From Exophiala sp. HKRS030 (Eukaryota > Ascomycota > Eurotiomycetes > Chaetothyriales > Herpotrichiellaceae), in the NCBI GenBank assembly GCA_023897205.1, contig JAHWDD010000001.1, positions 1,426,001 to 1,490,000 of the forward strand: 64,000 nucleotides of DNA. The letters run 5' to 3'. A program made the position numbers and the translations under genes. Shown piece after piece: positions 1 to 10,281 of the stretch. The notes under the pieces were generated by a model. It saw only the letters and a list, made by a program, of their open reading frames with translations, had not been told where the DNA came from and did no database searches. Position 1 is the first letter of the stretch, and each line of letters begins with the position of its first letter.

Positions 1-1321
1 ACGAGCCAAGCCCCCTGCTGCAGGATCCTTCTGAGACGTAGCTTGCTTCTGACGTGTTACATGACCCTGTCGATTTCCGCAGCAAACGACGAGCGTGCCC
101 AACGGGCGAGGCGAGATAACATGGTGCAAAATTTGCGTATGAGGCGACCGTGAATTCTGCTAGCCACTCCGTACCATTTCCATAACGGAGAGCCTCCGAC
201 CATCAGGGCTGGCACCGAGATGACAAGGTCCTCGTACGGAGTAAAAATAGCCCATCCCAAAATGGGAGTGACAAGGGTGAGACACTAGGCTCAGGCATTG
301 AAAGAAACGGATGCTCGCTAAACCCTGTGGCTTGCCGGGAGCCAGTCAGACCTCCGTTCCTGTGCCTGTCCGGGGAGGAAAGGGGCTAGTATAGGGCTTG
401 GCCGGAGGATGAGCTGCATCGGGTCCATCAGCATAGTTGTAGATATCTTGATTGGTCGTAGTGGTTCTTGGGGGCGTCGCAAGCTGCCCCTCCAAGGCCT
501 TGCGAGTCTAGAACAGTTAGAAGATGGATACAGCTTGATCGCCGTGCGATGCATTTTTCATCCTGCTGAAATCCCTTGGATCGCAATTATTGCGTAGTTC
601 CTGACTGGATCTCCATAACTGGGTGACTATAGGTTAACGTAATCCTCATAGCAAATACTCCGTACGGGTACGAGTTACGAGGAGTCTTACAGTATATATA
701 TTCCCAGGAAAAAAAGAGGGGCGCGTCCGTCCGTATGAAAAAGTCTACTGGGTAGGTATGCTTCTTCTGTTTAGCTCAATTGTTCTGTGGCTCGATTTGC
801 GCCGAGTCTGTCGGCGGGTTTACGTTGCTGGTAAAATGTTTCGAATACCAGTCACCATCTCAATGGCCTTGCTCTACATGTGAATTGGTATGGACTTTGA
901 TATCTCGTGAAGTGTTCTGAGAGCGCGGGCACATGCCGCTCTATTTTTGCTCTTTGAAGCAGCGATACGGCCTCATCCATATCTGTACGAGGCTGGAGGT
1001 AGAGTCCCACGCGACTCCTCTTTCTCGCTATATCTTCCTTGGGAGGGTCATGTTCATCATCATCGGTTTTTTGCCGTGCGTGGTTAGTTTTCTGTGGCGG
1101 TGCAGATAAGTTGAGGAGCTTATTTGTATCCGCTGATCGTCGACCTGGTTAAAAAAAAAGTTCTCTTTTGCGGCAATGTACCGTGGGAAACTCGGATGCC
1201 GTCTCCCAAAGACAGCTGGTTGATTGCAGCCGAGTGGAATTTTGATGAAGGCGTAGAATCGGTAGCAAGGTCCATCCTACATCTTTACTCAATCTGTTGC
1301 TCACCTGGTGGTCAGAGACAT
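1..1321. other. Gene-free left edge
   Basis: No convincing coding region is visible. Short open frames here have no recognisable domains. Two perfect copies of the dispersed 9-mer TACGGAGTA (or its reverse complement) lie at 235-243 and 656-664. The right end borders the 3' end of the TYR1-like gene, so part of 1000-1321 is probably its 3' UTR and terminator region. Confidence 0.5.
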
Positions 1322-3236
1322 TCATTTGGTCGTTTTCATCATGATCTCCTTTATCATTTCATTTCCGAGTCTGACTGCATCCGGGAACCTTGGTGCAAAG
1401 TACTGCTGGATGTTCTCAAATCGATCACGATAAGCATCGAAAGCACCAAACGAAACACACTCAGACCATGCCTGGAGGGAACTATCAGCGGCTGATCATA
1501 GATAGTATAGAACAACTCCACCTTCCAAAGAAGATGGAGTGCAGGAGGAGGGTGTGCGTGCGCGAAAAAGTATCTTCCCATGGTCGGGCGGGAGCATTGA
1601 CCAAGGCCAAGCTTATGGTCGCAGTGTAGACTTACCCTAGCGGCAAACGTGAACTCCAAGTCATCCGACCGGAAGGTGTTATCTTCGATCGCTGTTTTGA
1701 TCGTTTCATCCAGCAAAGCCTCGTCTCGGAATAGATACTCTGTGACACCCAGCCAGATGCGGAAAAGCTAGAGGTTTAGCAATAGAAAGTACACTTGATA
1801 GAGACAGACATGGCTTACAGGTGTAGAGCAAATCATATGGTCGTACGGCACAATACCGAGTTTCCACCAACAATCAACTATCCCCAGCAAACTGAGGTGG
1901 TTGTTTGGTGTTCTTTCTTTTGGAGCTTTCGAAAGAGAGAACTTGTCCAGCACGTCATCTCCCAGAAGGAGGTTGTGGTGGGCAGTATCATTTGAGAAGA
2001 CCGCAGCGCCGGCAGTCTTAATCCTGTTAGCAAGCTCTTCACGGTGTCCACCAAGCATCAGCTTATACAACTCCGTGACAGACTGTGCATACTGGCGGAT
2101 CTGCTGCTTGGCTGCAGGATTGAGTATTGCAAGCCCGGCATAGACATGCCATTTGTTCGCATAGATTCGCAACGTGATGTTGATCTTGACATTTTCGATG
2201 CCGCCAATGTAGCGGTCGATCTCCCATGGAAACTGTTGGTTTGCTGCCCAGGCAGTTCCCATACTCAGAAACGCAGCATGCGTAACCGCCTGGGTATCCG
2301 CTGTGATCCTATCATGCCTTTCACCAGAAAGAAACACCATTTTGGAATTGAGGCAAGAAAGAATTCGAACGCAGAGGTCAACACTTTTCTGTGAGGCTCG
2401 ATGCTGGATGACGACAAGTGGTTGGCCGGTGGGATCTACAGCAGGCCCATGCAAGGAATGGCACGAGACGATCTCGACGTCGCCGGGCAAATACTTTTCG
2501 AAGGCGGCCAGTTCAGGAGCTTTACAAGAGGTCTGCCCACCAACTATGGCCCCAACTTTCGTTGAAGGACCATATTCAGCGACAACCCTGCCAATCACTT
2601 CAGCTTCCACGCTGTATATGATCCAGTCGCTGGCTCTTGAAACAAGATGTCCATTGGGTAAAATATTTATTCCTTTCTAGTACTGGTCAATCGTGCTCAT
2701 CACCGCTGCTGACGACACAAACCTCATTCTCGAACTCTTTTTGGAGTGTCTGAAATTTGTCTGGTCGGTCGCAGGCATTGACTCTGCATGACATTCTATC
2801 AGTCCCATACTATATAACATTTGACAGTAGCAAGCAGCAGCAAATGCACATCTATAAAACGATTAGTTACCGACCGAGCAAGATGCGAGTGGAAACAATA
2901 TGCTTGGATGTGATCTCTTCAGACGAAAAAATGTAAGGTAGCGAGGGTTTTACATCAGTGACAGCCCACACGATAAGACGCCACATCAGAATGATGAAGC
3001 AGTACCGTGATGACCATACTCGAGCCAAATGCACTCAGAGTCATCCTTGAACAGTGCGGTATGGGGTCAAAAGACAACGTACCTTGAAAGCATGAACGAG
3101 CTCCCGAGAACTTCTACCGTTCTGAGAAAACAAACTGCGCGGCTTCGTACCTCCAGCCAGCTTGACTGAACCTCTTCGCGTACAAGCGACCCATATCGCC
3201 CATACCGATAATTCCTACTGCAGCGTTCTTCTCCAT
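1322..3236 (-). CDS. TYR1: Prephenate dehydrogenase (NADP+), yeast Tyr1 type
   Basis: The enzyme converts prephenate to 4-hydroxyphenylpyruvate in tyrosine biosynthesis, in the cytosol. Five exons join in phase: 3236-3151, 2783-2723, 2676-1819, 1767-1636 and 1471-1322, giving 428 residues; yeast Tyr1 is about 450. The N-terminus has the Rossmann motif GIIGMGDMG (residues 8-16). The large central exon carries the family-typical stretches VGAIVGGQTSCKAPE, HSLHGPAVD, ITADTQAVTHAAFLSMG and YANKWHVYAGLAILNP. The C-terminal exons give LFRIWLGVTEYLFRD and a YFAPRFPDA region ending in KTTK. The start is set at the ATG just before the Rossmann fold; an in-frame ATG at 3359 would add 41 residues with no family similarity. 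The first intron is 367 nt, far longer than the others (46-164 nt). The gene is divergent from RPS14. Identity is firm; the exact start is less so. Confidence 0.93.
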
Positions 3237-3635
3237 GCTGACCACGAGCGGCCGGAGCCAGTCAAAAGCCTCGACCAGTAATCGACTCGAAGGATCTTCT
3301 GCAGGTAAGTGATGCTGAACAATCAGCTTCAAGCGTGCCCTCTGCAATTCATCAAACACCTTTCTTCGTTAACCATTGGCATTGAAAGAAGAAAGTCAAG
3401 CTTGAGAAGTTGCAAAACGATGAGTCGAAAAGTCGAAGAGTTTTGTCTTTGGAGGTTGCCAAGACTTATTCCCAATTTAGGCTTAGACCACAATCGGCGC
3501 TTGTGGGCTGCAGTTCGCCGACTCCCACACTGCGATTTTCGAACACATCCTCAGAATATTCACATTCTCTCTCTGTTTGTGACCACCAACCAGACGATCA
3601 AGAGTACTTTCCCAACTCACAAGTCGACAAACAAA
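3237..3635. promoter_or_regulatory. Divergent promoter TYR1 / RPS14
   Basis: About 400 bp separate the two start codons, so this interval must hold the promoters and 5' UTRs of both genes. It includes pyrimidine-rich and AC-rich stretches just before the RPS14 ATG. I saw no clear TATA box or named operator. The function is inferred from position only. Confidence 0.45.
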
Positions 3636-4242
<607 letters not shown>

Positions 4243-4567
4243 GCGTGTGCGCTGCAGAATACTTTGCGCACATTCTCATATTCGTGGATCCGAGTGGTGG
4301 TGGCATGGATCCCATACCACTTCGAGTGCACGAAAGAGACGTCAGTGTTGGGAAGAAATTGATGGTCGTGGTCACAAATACGCGAAGAACGGCATTTTCT
4401 GCCTGGTCTTCACACACATTTCGCCCTGCTCCAAGTAGACGGCATGAAATAAATCTCAAAAACACTTCTTTGTGACTTCATAATTTTCTTTCCCTTGTAT
4501 ATCCAACGTATTTGCACCTAAATCTCGCCAAGTACATTTAATTGTATCAATAACTACGGTAGCGTCC
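4243..4567. other. Spacer RPS14-AAR2
   Basis: The 325 bp between the RPS14 stop and the AAR2 ATG are AT-richer toward the AAR2 side (about 4450-4560). They should contain the RPS14 3' UTR and the AAR2 promoter. I see no separate gene or repeat. Confidence 0.5.
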
Positions 4568-5824
4568 ATGGAATCACCGACTATTCTAATTCTATCGCTG
4601 CCGCCAAAAACTTTCATCGGCGTGGATCTGCTTTCATTCACGGCCTCGCCAAATTTCCACGGAATCACTAATATCACGCCAGGCTTACATTTTATATACA
4701 CTGGAACGGATGCCTCGCTCTCTATCCGTCATGGTCGATGGGTTAATATAACATCGCAATCACACATTCAAGTCCTGCAATGGTCCCCCGCCACAGAGTC
4801 TCTCGATCTTCTGGATCCCACATGCGCGACAGCCCGTAGTGCTGTCAATACTATCTCGCCGCAGGGGCTTGTCGACTACCCAGCGCTCCAGGATGCGACG
4901 TCCGACCTGGCATCTCGTGAAGCATGTGCTTCTCAGACAGACACCTCAGGCACTAAGGACCAAGGAGATGGGAGTGAGAGGGGCGAGAGTACCGACTACC
5001 CCTCCATGATCTCTCACGTATCGCCCGCCCTTCTTACACGTATTTTGACTCCCGCATGGGTCGTGTCAAGTATATCGTCTGCACCTTCCGATGCAGAGAT
5101 TATACCTGGCTTGTCGCACCTTGAAGCAAGCAATGCGTTGCACCAGTCGCCTTTGGATCTTCTGCCAATCGATCTCAAGCAGACGTGGGCTGACGAAGAC
5201 ATTGGCCGGACGCGAACCGACCGTGCGAGGGATCGCAGTTGGTATCTCGGACATCTGATCGAGTCAGTGACGCCAACTGAAGCGGACAGGGCTGTTGGTG
5301 CGAGACAGGTACTAGGAGAATTACAATTCTGTTTCCTCATGGTCCTCACGCTGGCCAACTATAGCTGCTTGGAGCAGTGGAAACGGCTGTTGGATGTGAT
5401 CTTCTCATGCCAGTCTTCTATACGCGAGGCTGAGGCTTTCTTCGTGGAGACCGTCAAAGGATTTCAACAACAGGTAGCCCATATCGATGATGTGGAAGGT
5501 GGATTGTTCGAGATGAGGGATGAAGGCGGGAGTGCATGGCTCAGAAAGACATGGGGTCGGTTTCGAGCAACAGTAGATGAGGTGTTGAACGATCCTGACG
5601 AAAAGAGCCAAGGGAGTGCACAAGAGAAAGGAGTTGCCTTGAAGAAGGAGGTTGAGAAAGTGCAAACATTGTTTGAACAGAAGTATGGATGGGCAAGTGA
5701 GAAGGACATTCTACGGAGAGGAATGCTAGAGCTGGAGGATGGAGAGAGGATCGAGGTTAGTATGTCAGGTGCAGATGAGGACGAAGAGACAGGAGAGTAT
5801 GCGCCTGTGGTCGTTGATACATAA
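4568..5824 (+). CDS. AAR2: AAR2-family U5 snRNP assembly protein
   Basis: A single-exon gene encoding 418 residues. AAR2 proteins hold Prp8 in the cytoplasmic U5 snRNP precursor before Brr2 replaces them, so the role is in spliceosome assembly. The N-terminal family signature is visible: LPPKTFIGVDLLSF, then FHGITNITPGLHFIYTG, then SIRHGRWV (residues about 10-60). The C-terminal half is helical, and the final part is acidic (ILRRGMLELEDGERIEV, then a DEDEETGEY tail). The middle (about 85-210) is low in recognisable motifs and rich in Ser/Thr/Asp. The ATG at 4568 is followed at once by the conserved core. The gene is convergent with RPS16. Confidence 0.85.
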   Translation: MESPTILILSLPPKTFIGVDLLSFTASPNFHGITNITPGLHFIYTGTDASLSIRHGRWVNITSQSHIQVLQWSPATESLDLLDPTCATARSAVNTISPQGLVDYPALQDATSDLASREACASQTDTSGTKDQGDGSERGESTDYPSMISHVSPALLTRILTPAWVVSSISSAPSDAEIIPGLSHLEASNALHQSPLDLLPIDLKQTWADEDIGRTRTDRARDRSWYLGHLIESVTPTEADRAVGARQVLGELQFCFLMVLTLANYSCLEQWKRLLDVIFSCQSSIREAEAFFVETVKGFQQQVAHIDDVEGGLFEMRDEGGSAWLRKTWGRFRATVDEVLNDPDEKSQGSAQEKGVALKKEVEKVQTLFEQKYGWASEKDILRRGMLELEDGERIEVSMSGADEDEETGEYAPVVVDT

Positions 5825-6171
5825 GGGAGAAGGCAAGGCAATCTGACCAGCTCGCGGGGGCCTTGGTTTCGTGTGAACCTGGAAAGGATTTGATTTTTGA
5901 ACAGTGCATTTATTCTTTTCGCTCTCGTAAGAACGCAGTTTATTGATCTTCTTGCAGGATCTGCTAATGGCATCGCACTGATACCTGGTGACCGAGAATG
6001 GTCTCATCCTCGGCTTCCCTGACGAATGCCCGAATCCACACCAATGCAATTACGAGCCGACCGCCATCAGTGCGGCTTGCTGTCCTTAGATCAAATCCGC
6101 AACGCATTCAACCTGGGGCAATGATCATGACCAGCCAAACACCGCAAACCACCGCACTCGTGTCGTTTCGC
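5825..6171. other. Convergent 3' spacer AAR2 / RPS16
   Basis: A 347-bp interval between two converging stop codons. It should hold both 3' UTRs and polyadenylation sites. I see no gene, repeat or structured element in it. Confidence 0.5.
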
Positions 6172-6745
6172 TTAACGGTAGGATTTCTGGTATCTGGCTC
6201 TGGCACCTGGACCGCCGAATTTCTTGGGTTCGCACCGTCTGTTGTCGGCAACGAGCAGTGTGCGGTCGTACTGAACAAGGGCTTGCTTCAGTTGGTTCTT
6301 GGTGTATTCATCGACGTATTTCTGGTAGTAGGCGACGATTGACTTGGCGATTGCCTGTCGGATGGCGTAGATCTGGGAAGTGTGACCACCACCGGTGACT
6401 CGGACACGGATGTCGACATCGGCGAACTTATCCAAACCAACGATGAGGACAGGTTCGTAGACCTGTTTCGTACATTTCATCTCCCGTCAGCCATTCATTC
6501 ATTCTCTACCTAATACCCAAAATTTCATCGGTGTTGCCAACGTACCTTGAAGCGGAGGATCTCGGGTTGCACGAGGGAGAGAGGGCGGCCATTGACCTTA
6601 ATGAGGCCCTTTCCTTTCTGTAAAGAAAATTGTAAGCTTGCCGTCTTCAATTTCGATGTGCGCTGAATTCTCGAACCTTGCAATGGGCGACCGCCGTGGC
6701 AGTCTTTTTCTTGCCGAAGCACTGCACACTCTGAGGAGCCGACAT
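6172..6745 (-). CDS. RPS16: 40S ribosomal protein S16 (uS9)
   Basis: A small cytosolic ribosomal subunit protein whose C-terminal tail reaches the decoding site. Three exons, 6745-6677, 6617-6546 and 6462-6172, join in phase to 143 residues, the canonical length. Exon 1 encodes [20 protein letters not shown], exon 2 [20 protein letters not shown], and exon 3 [20 protein letters not shown], followed by [19 protein letters not shown] and the invariant uS9 ending RARYQKSYR. The last two residues (Y-R) are those that contact P-site tRNA in the family. It is divergent from the mitochondrial uL13 gene. Confidence 0.97.
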
Positions 6746-7092
6746 ATTGAACTGGCGGCGATTGACAGAGGAGATACAGTCGAAGAGTTGTCGTTGTCGT
6801 TGTCGTGTTAAAATCGTCGAAGGGAGATTTGCGGTGCGGTGGACTGCGACAAGCAAAAGTTCGTGTGCGGACGGTTGCCAAGATCATATACGCTAGTATA
6901 AATATGGTCTAGCGTATATTCCTTGGAAGCTCGCCTGCGGAATTCACTCGATATTCTCTCCAACGCCTTTTGTTCAGACAATCTACACAATCCTGTTTGT
7001 ACACGCGATTTTGACTAACGTTGGTGGGTTGGTCATCAGTGGACAGTCAGAAGAGGCAATTGTGCCCCATGAACAGATAGCCTCTTCCCTCC
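6746..7092. promoter_or_regulatory. Divergent promoter RPS16 / uL13m
   Basis: The 347 bp between the ATGs of a cytosolic and a mitochondrial ribosomal protein gene must contain both promoters. A CGTTGTCGTTGTCGTGTT repeat lies near 6792-6810, and a short inverted pair (ATACGCTAGTATAA and CTAGCGTATATT) lies near 6888-6920. I cannot assign factors to these. The function is inferred from position. Confidence 0.4.
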
Positions 7093-7648
7093 ATGTCGCA
7101 AACCGTGGGCAAGGTACATCATGCATTCTCTTCCTCACAGGTAGCTGAACTAATCCGACCCTCAGACTCGTCTTGCCTACTCTCGGACATGGCATTATAT
7201 CGATATTGGCAGTGATACAAGGTCGTTAGGCCGGGTCGCAACCTCGATAGCGACTTTTTTGATGGGCAAGCATAAGCCGATCTGGGATCCTTCGACAGAC
7301 TGCGGAGACTATGTGGTGGCAGTCGGATGCCACGATCTACATGTTACGGGCAAGAAACGACAACAGAAACAGTACTACACCCACAATACACGACCGGGAA
7401 GCCTCAAACAAATGAGCATGGAGCGCATGATCGAGAAATGGGGTGGAGGAGAAGTCCTCAAGAAAGCTGTGAGAGGAATGCTCCCAAAAAACCGCCTCAG
7501 AGACAAGCGATTAGCCAGATTAAAAGTTTTCGAAGGAACGGCACATCCCTACCGTCAGAACATTGTCCGATTTGCCGGGACACCACACAAAGGCAAGATT
7601 ATGGAAGCGATTGAAGCATCGAAACCCGCGACAAGTACTACTTCATGA
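7093..7648 (+). CDS. MRPL23: Mitochondrial large-subunit ribosomal protein uL13m
   Basis: A structural protein of the mitochondrial large ribosomal subunit. A 21-nt first exon (7093-7113, encoding MSQTVGK) is spliced to 7166-7648 with donor GTACAT and acceptor CCTCAG, giving 167 residues. The uL13 core is plain: TRLAYSRTWHYIDIGSD, then LGRVATSIATFLMGKHKP, DCGDYVVAVG and the family motif KQYYTHNTRPGSLK. MIEKWGGGEVLKKAVRGMLPKN and RLARLKVFEGTAHPY follow. The length and the short extension beyond the bacterial core fit fungal mitochondrial L13 rather than the cytosolic RPL16/uL13, which lacks this sequence pattern. The gene symbol follows the yeast name. Confidence 0.92.
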
Positions 7649-7818
7649 CGGAGCAAGGAGCATTTGTTGTAATTATGGAATCTAGCAAGATGTATGAATA
7701 CGATTGTACATTATCCTGGCCACAGAACGTTTATTGCGACGCCTTCTATTGAACCGGCAGAGAACTCCAACCATTGTCATGATCGTGATTTGGTATATGG
7801 TGTATCCGATAATACAAT

Positions 7819-8775
7819 TTACAACTTGGCCTTTACATCGCGTGAAACTGTGCACTTGATCAGCCCATTGGGGTCGGATTGTGGTGCATAGACTTCTGCG
7901 TCCTTGCCGGTGTTTTTGAGCCCGTGATGCCAGCTCAGGTCGATTTCAAAGTAATGTTTGTTAGGCAGTGAGTAATCGACTGCAGCGACAAGAGGCTGTG
8001 CTGCGAGGATCTCCTGGCACATCTTGTACATGGTGTTTTGCACGCTGGGAGACTCCTCGGTAGCAAAGAGTCTGAAAGTGATCTCCCTGGATTTGGTCCA
8101 AGTCTCATCGAATTTGCTCACTGCTTTCTTGACCGCGTCGAGGCCAGAGAAAGTCGACCACTTCCAACCAGCGTCTACAGACGTGCTCAGGATGCGGTCA
8201 TAAACATCTGGCAGGGTGGTGAAGTCGTCCCGGACAAAGTGGTGGAATTCTGAGCCGGTGCTCTTGAGCACGAGCAGGTCCGAGATGCCGGAGCGGATCT
8301 CGATACCCTTGCCCTCGTAGATGTCTGCTTGCACCACTCTCTTTTCGTTGCCATCCCGGAAGAAGGAGTGCGGGTGTGGCTTCCCATCGACCGTCATGCG
8401 CGTCCACCGATGCTGGACGATGCTGATGTGCGCAGCATGGATGTGCTTGTACTTTTGAACGAAGTGGTTTCCTAGGGTGGAAGCAAAGAGCTCCGGGGGA
8501 TGGATAGGGTTCTGTTTGGCCATGATGTAGGTGGTATTCTTCATCGAGTCGGTAGCGACCACGACGCTGTTGTCTGCTTCGGTGTAGCTGTTACGATGTT
8601 AGCCTCTGCGCTACTTTCGCACATGCCTGGTCACTTACGAGGTGTCAATCTCTCCTTCCAGCAGGACACAAACAGTCATCTCGTATACGGTGTGTGTCTT
8701 TGTAGCCTCGTCGCGCTCGACCTTGTACACGCGGACGTTGTCCTTGCCATAGCGAGCTGCTGAAAGGTAGCCCAT
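7819..8775 (-). CDS. Urate oxidase (uricase), peroxisomal
   Basis: Uricase oxidises urate to 5-hydroxyisourate in purine catabolism, releasing H2O2, inside peroxisomes. Two exons, 8775-8639 and 8587-7819, join in phase 2 to 301 residues, the family length. Visible features are the N-terminal MGYLSAARYGKDNVRVYKV with the catalytic-type Lys11, the uricase signature VVVATDSMKNTTY containing the catalytic Thr-Asp, and LSWHHGLKN with the His of the active-site triad. The protein ends in Ala-Lys-Leu, a type-1 peroxisomal targeting signal (SKL variant). The intron is 51 nt with a GTAAGT donor. It is convergent with uL13m, with only 170 bp between the stops. Confidence 0.95.
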
Positions 8776-10281
8776 GACGACTTCAGTAATTGGATATGCT
8801 TGAGGCTAGTTGTAGGAGGTCTACTCTTGAGCTAGATTGACAGTTGTTTTGCTTGCAGAGCGTCCGTTTAGAAGCACAATTGATTAAGAGACAGAGAGAC
8901 ACAACTTGGGCTGAGGAACGGCTTTATAACGAATTCCTTATCAGAGGGGAAAGTTGTTATAGGGAAATTTCGCCCACTACGCACACCAATTGCACAGACA
9001 CACGGCGTCCAGATCTAACAAAATGCTGATCAGGACCCCTTCTGAAGGAGAGCCAGATGTGTGTAGTGGAGGCGATTGGTGTATCGCACAACGAATTCGT
9101 CTGGAGGTGCGCGGATTGTACGATAAAGCATATGGCGGAGCTCGCCGAAAGCCTTGATTGTACCTAGAACTCCCAGCCCGCTGTATTGTAGATAGATCTT
9201 TTTATCAGCTGATGAACCTGTTTGTCTTTAGGTAAGTTGTACGGGATCTCGCCGTTTGGTTCGTACAAAGAAATGTTCATCTCGTTTGCTCTATCTCTAC
9301 ACAATGGCAGTGACAATCAAGGGACGGGGTTTGAAACGCTGAACCAAAACGCCTATGATGTCAATTTGCCTTAGCCTAAAAGAACGACGAGGCTGTGGAC
9401 TTCTAACGAGGCTCAGCCACATTTAGTATGCAGAATAATGCCCCTAATGTCAACAAGGCACGTAGCGAGCCTAGATGAATATCCAACCTGTCCTTATGCT
9501 CGTACCCCGTATCCTGAAGATAGGACGGCCTTCGTAGTAACTGTATCATTCTGATTCAAGGAAAAAGCAAGCCAGGAGCAGAATAACCAGGGTCTTGGAC
9601 AGTCGGTCTCCAGGTAAGGTGGATTAGGCAAGTATCTACAGGGTACTCGTACTCGTACTCGTGGTTTACCTGAGGTAGGGGATCTACCCGGTGGTGTCCA
9701 GCTAAACGACAACATCGACAGGCTCTAGATGCACGTGTTTAGGGGCTCCGGTTCGGCCACACTAGGCGCAAGCCCGCCTAAAAGTGATGTGCGGGGGACG
9801 TAGTCCCTTCATTTCGACACCCAGACTTTGGCTAGATTTCGCGAATCTCAGCCTGACTGCGCTTCTTCCGGACTCTGCACTTGTGCTCCAACTTATCTGT
9901 AACACTACCAGTGCCCAACGACAATAACAGCCCATCAGAACAACAAATGCTTTGTGATACCAATCCTTCGACGCGCGAAAAATCGATACATCAGCAGTTT
10001 GACATCGACGAAAGCACGATGAGCGACATCAACAGTTGCCGGTGAATGTTTCTGCTCGTTCCCACGCAGGCCGATCATAAACACCTTCATTGGCCCAATG
10101 AACCATCCTCGAGTCCGAAATCATCCTTAAACGCCCGGCACATCTAGTCGTCCTGAAATCGACTACAGAGTCTCAGGCACTGCTTCCGCTCGAACCGCCT
10201 CTCGTTTCATGAGTGTGTACAGTGCACCTCATCCGGACAAAGTAACCCTGGTGGGACGACTTTACGCTCCATGGCCTGCAA
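8776..10281. other. 1.5-kb intergenic region before the Rictor-like gene
   Basis: No supported gene. It holds the uricase promoter at its left end and the Rictor-like promoter/5' UTR at its right end. A small tandem repeat, TACTCG three times, lies at 9644-9661. The stretch about 9890-10280 is rich in CA and pyrimidines, as expected for a fungal 5' UTR. I saw no further structure. Confidence 0.5.
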
